A DNA stretch of 64,000 bases from Sacculina carcini (taxonomy: Eukaryota > Arthropoda > Thecostraca > Sacculinidae), in the NCBI GenBank assembly GCA_916048095.2, contig OU696570.1:6625518-6689517 (forward strand). The letters are read 5' to 3'. This document shows, in pieces, positions 61,430 through 64,000 of this stretch. A model generated the notes under the pieces. It saw only the letters and a list, made by a program, of their open reading frames with translations. It was not told the origin of the DNA and did no database searches. A program made the position numbers and the translations under genes. The stretch's first letter is position 1. Each line of letters opens with the position of its first letter.

Positions 61430-62315
61430 TGTCGCTGATGGGCATGATGCCGCTAGCGATCGGTCCCAGTGGCTGTGGCAGCAGGTGTGCCGTGAACCTG
61501 TGGCGTAGTGTACGAGTGACGGAGGGTGTGAGACCCAGTCACTCACTAACGCCAACTGCAGCGCACTGGAACGACAGGCTGTGCCCTGTCTGTCGACCCG
61601 AAATCGACTACCCTACAGCGCGACGCTCGGTATAAAAACCTTCCGTCTTGCTAAGAGACGTCCGAGCTGGGAGTGCACCGCTAAGTGACACTAGCCAGAC
61701 TCGACGGTTTAAAGCGAACGTCTGATGCCTCAGAATCAAATGTGCTCAAGCCCACCACTATGGGTGTCTGTCTCGGAGGAATAACCGGCTACGGTATTCA
61801 GTCCAAGGCAGGCGGCAGAGCACAATCTATCCTTGGCAAAACGCTGTGAGGGCGATGTGGTCTTTAAAAAGACCGAAATGTATATTGCGTAGTTTAACTC
61901 GCTAATTTTACAGGGAGCGGGAGCGGTACCGTGGAGACCAGTCAAACTCAGAGCAGACGACGTGAAAGAGACCTTTATTGCCGAAAGTGCACGCTTTATA
62001 TACCGCACGTTGTAACCGTACGGTGTGGTGTTACACGTGACGTCACTGCTACCGTGTGCAACATGATGAATGTGTATGTGTGTGTGTGTGTTTGTCTGAC
62101 GCGCATGCGCGTCTAACATTTTGCGATAAATAAAACAGCAATAACAATCAAAAGCATATACAAACACCGTGCACACATAATTGTTATATAACGGAATTAA
62201 TACGTAATGACACTCGCGGTAATACAGTGACAGTGATATAATTGGCAAATGCAAATACAATAAAACAGTGTACACATTTGACATACATGGAACAGAATTG
62301 ATGTGTGTGGCTACA
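61430..62315 (-). repeat. Right LTR of G4, inverted
   Basis: 886 bp, the reverse complement of 54703-55588, ending GTGTGTGGCTACA directly before GGCT. Confidence 0.85.
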
Positions 62316-63820
62316 GGCTGCCCGCGTTTTTTACAGTTTCGACACTGTACAATGCATGAAACATTTTAAATATGTATTATATTTATAATACAATATACAC
62401 ATGCATTCTTAACACCAATAATCGAATATACTAGAACTAAATTACACAATTATTTAGAAAAGCAGAATGACCATTGGGTCTTAGCATGCGTTCGGGCATC
62501 ACAATAGTTTGACTGATCAGATTCATCAGATTGGAAGCGAAAGAGCGCTTGGTCGACTTCTACCCCATCCACTTGTTTCTTTCTCCGTATTATTGCACAA
62601 AGTCAGTGCTATTATAATGTGCAAGACCAACGGCAATGCTCAAAACTTGAGCACCTCAAAATTTTACAATTTCACTATGAAACCAAGCCCTCAAACCAGT
62701 ATACAATACTGAAGTACGCCCAGTGCATCCTAAAAATGTCTAGAATACCTAGTTGCAGGTGATTTTCTTGCGTGCACACCTCTATTATGCATGGGTATAA
62801 TCGCGGCATATACCCTTATTGACTAAACGAATTCACTAAATCTGTACTGTCATATACTCTAGCGGTCAAACCGCCAATTCACGACTGCGGTTCTACCTGG
62901 TTTATCATGTTTTTTGCTGTAAAGTAGCAAGTAAAGTGTAACATAATAATATCATTTGATAGAACGGAAACATATTTTTCCAATGGTTCTTGTTAGATTG
63001 TCATGAATAGTATTTAACGCGACCTAATAGTAAAAATGTACAAAATTTGTCATCATTTGTTCAATATGGAATATTGAAATTCACCTCACGGCACGCAAAA
63101 TACTTATCTCAATTTAATTAACACATTGGATTCAACACTGTCTTAACCATAAGAAACAGTATATTTACAACCAATTTTTGGAAAACAATTGTCTTTAAAT
63201 CAGTCCTTACACAAATCAGTCCTTAAATCAGTCCTTGACAGCCGTCCATTGACGGCAGAGATCCTTCCACGTAGTTCAATTTTTCATTCCTTCTAGTGAT
63301 AAATATTACTTAGCATGTTTACTTTAATTATATCGTTAGATAGAGCATAAACAGCTCTATTAACAGTACACACGTGCAAAATTACTTATTTAAAAAAAGT
63401 TGGGATTTTCAAATTGAATTTACGACTCCTAAATTTCCTTCGATTTTTTAATTATCACCATTGGATTCAGCGTTGTTTAGTTAACTAGAAAACGTAAATC
63501 ACGATTTATTTGAGAAAAAAGCCGCCAAGATAAAATAAATATATTAATTGACAGCCGTCAATTGACGGCTCCGGTCCTTCTAGGTAGTTCAATTTTCCGG
63601 TCCTTTATATAGTGTTAACGACATTCGACAACTGTATCTGAGTAATTAGCATGCGATTCAGTTGATCGGAGGATATCGCAAACAATAATGCGCGTGTTTC
63701 CGCAAAATATTCTCGAAACTGAATATGCGAAGTGTAGATGAAAGCATTTTCATTGAGATGCGAAGCGGAGCTTCGACGGCGAAAATCACCGGTAAATTGC
63801 GATAATCATACACAGCAAAT
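62316..63820. repeat. AT-rich region with a diverged tandem module of about 310-335 bp
   Basis: Two related modules: CATTGGATTCAACACTGT (about 63125) pairs with CATTGGATTCAGCGTTGT (about 63460), and TTGACAGCCGTCCATTGACG (63236) pairs with TTGACAGCCGTCAATTGACG (63549). The second contains a perfect 16-bp palindrome GCCGTCAATTGACGGC; the first has one mismatch. Both are followed by TTCAATTTTYC words. From 62316 to 63060 I see no gene or repeat. A satellite or MITE remnant is possible. Confidence 0.5.
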
Positions 63821-64000
63821 ATGCTAGAATTCTCAGGACGAGAAATGACAAGAGCACAATTCCAGAAACGTCAGATGTGCGGTTACAAGAACGGCTACAA
63901 CCAGGTGAAATTCAGCCCCGATTCTGATGAATGTCCTTATATCAGTGCAAATCAAGTGGTTGGTGCAGGGAATGCCTGGTGGGATCCTGAGCTGAGCCAG
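63821..64000 (+). CDS. Open frame to window end, possible first exon of an unknown gene
   Basis: ATG at 63821, preceded in frame by TAA at 63803, then 60 codons without a stop up to the last base of the window. The peptide starts MLEFSGREMTRAQFQKRQMC, contains GYKNGYNQVKFSPDSDECPY and ends NAWWDPELSQ. The composition is balanced and unlike simple-repeat translation, with two Cys and no transmembrane stretch or obvious signal peptide. I recognise no family. Neither the sequence nor its flank matches the transposons in the window. An open run of 60 codons can occur by chance, so this is a candidate only. Confidence 0.3.
   Translation, partial: MLEFSGREMTRAQFQKRQMCGYKNGYNQVKFSPDSDECPYISANQVVGAGNAWWDPELSQ

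Larger units (their letters stand above)
54703..62315 (+). mobile_element. Ty3/Gypsy element G4 with inverted full LTRs, rearranged and young
   Basis: The left LTR (54703-55588) is in plus orientation and the right LTR (61430-62315) is its reverse complement, both 886 bp. GGCT flanks both sides. A primer site TGGTGACCCC follows the left LTR at 55590. Inside are gag parts (about 55600-56240 and 58263-58560), a duplicated RNase H-integrase block (56405-57848 and 59989-61429, almost identical), protease and reverse transcriptase (about 58600-59680), and two partial inverted LTR pieces (about 56244-56404 and 57849-58192). It is rearranged and broken, with several breaks, but sequence identity between repeats indicates a recent event or an assembly error. 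Confidence 0.85.

Overview
This is a repeat-dominated stretch of a eukaryotic, almost certainly invertebrate animal, genome. I find no confident host gene: nearly every kilobase is a transposable element, often nested in another, with long (TG/CA)n, (TA)n and other simple repeats between. The inference 'invertebrate metazoan' rests on the mix of families (I-type LINEs with RNase H, a CR1/Jockey-like LINE, Penelope-like elements, a P/THAP-type DNA transposon, hAT termini, Helitron-like rolling-circle elements, and Ty3/Gypsy-type LTR elements with a TGGTGACCCC primer site). I cannot name the species. Layout: 1-665 end of a Helitron-like element (minus). 1084-3520 a broken CR1/Jockey-type LINE (minus) that kept its 5' half. 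4281-16759 a three-level nest: a hAT-type element with an exact 8-bp target duplication (CACAAGAC) contains a Gypsy fossil (target duplication TAAAG), which holds two I-type LINEs; one of them (9938-15482) is almost complete and has its own 12-bp target duplication. About 16975-21970 a second Gypsy fossil whose leader is an in-phase minisatellite, followed by a minus-strand gag fragment. 22560-24080 hAT-like ends, microsatellites and a short dispersed repeat. 24105-29284 a Helitron-like array. 29285-37006 two Penelope-like copies head to head around a 150-bp (CA)n core, one of them split by an LTR element (30281-34932). 37007-39816 and 39819-48069 two more Helitron-like copies abutting end to end, the second split by another LTR element (41400-45227). 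48605-53762 a decayed P-type DNA transposon split by a third member of that LTR family (49644-53159). 54703-62315 a young, rearranged Gypsy element whose two full 886-bp LTRs point in opposite directions yet are flanked by the same 4-bp duplication (GGCT). 62316-63820 is AT-rich with a diverged tandem module, and 63821 to the window end is a 60-codon open frame that may start a host exon. Nothing here works as a pathway. What can be read is history: DNA transposons (hAT, P), Helitrons and Penelopes were earlier residents and served as targets for LTR elements and LINEs. Three LTR elements (30.3, 41.4 and 49.6 kb) form one family with an RT YIDD box, a shared sequence after the LTR and CA/TG-rich LTRs; each sits in a different host element (Penelope, Helitron, P). 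The youngest events by internal identity are the 54.7-62.3 kb Gypsy locus and the 41.4 kb LTR element. LTR elements and Penelope-like elements are described below as fossils, by family, parts and ends only.
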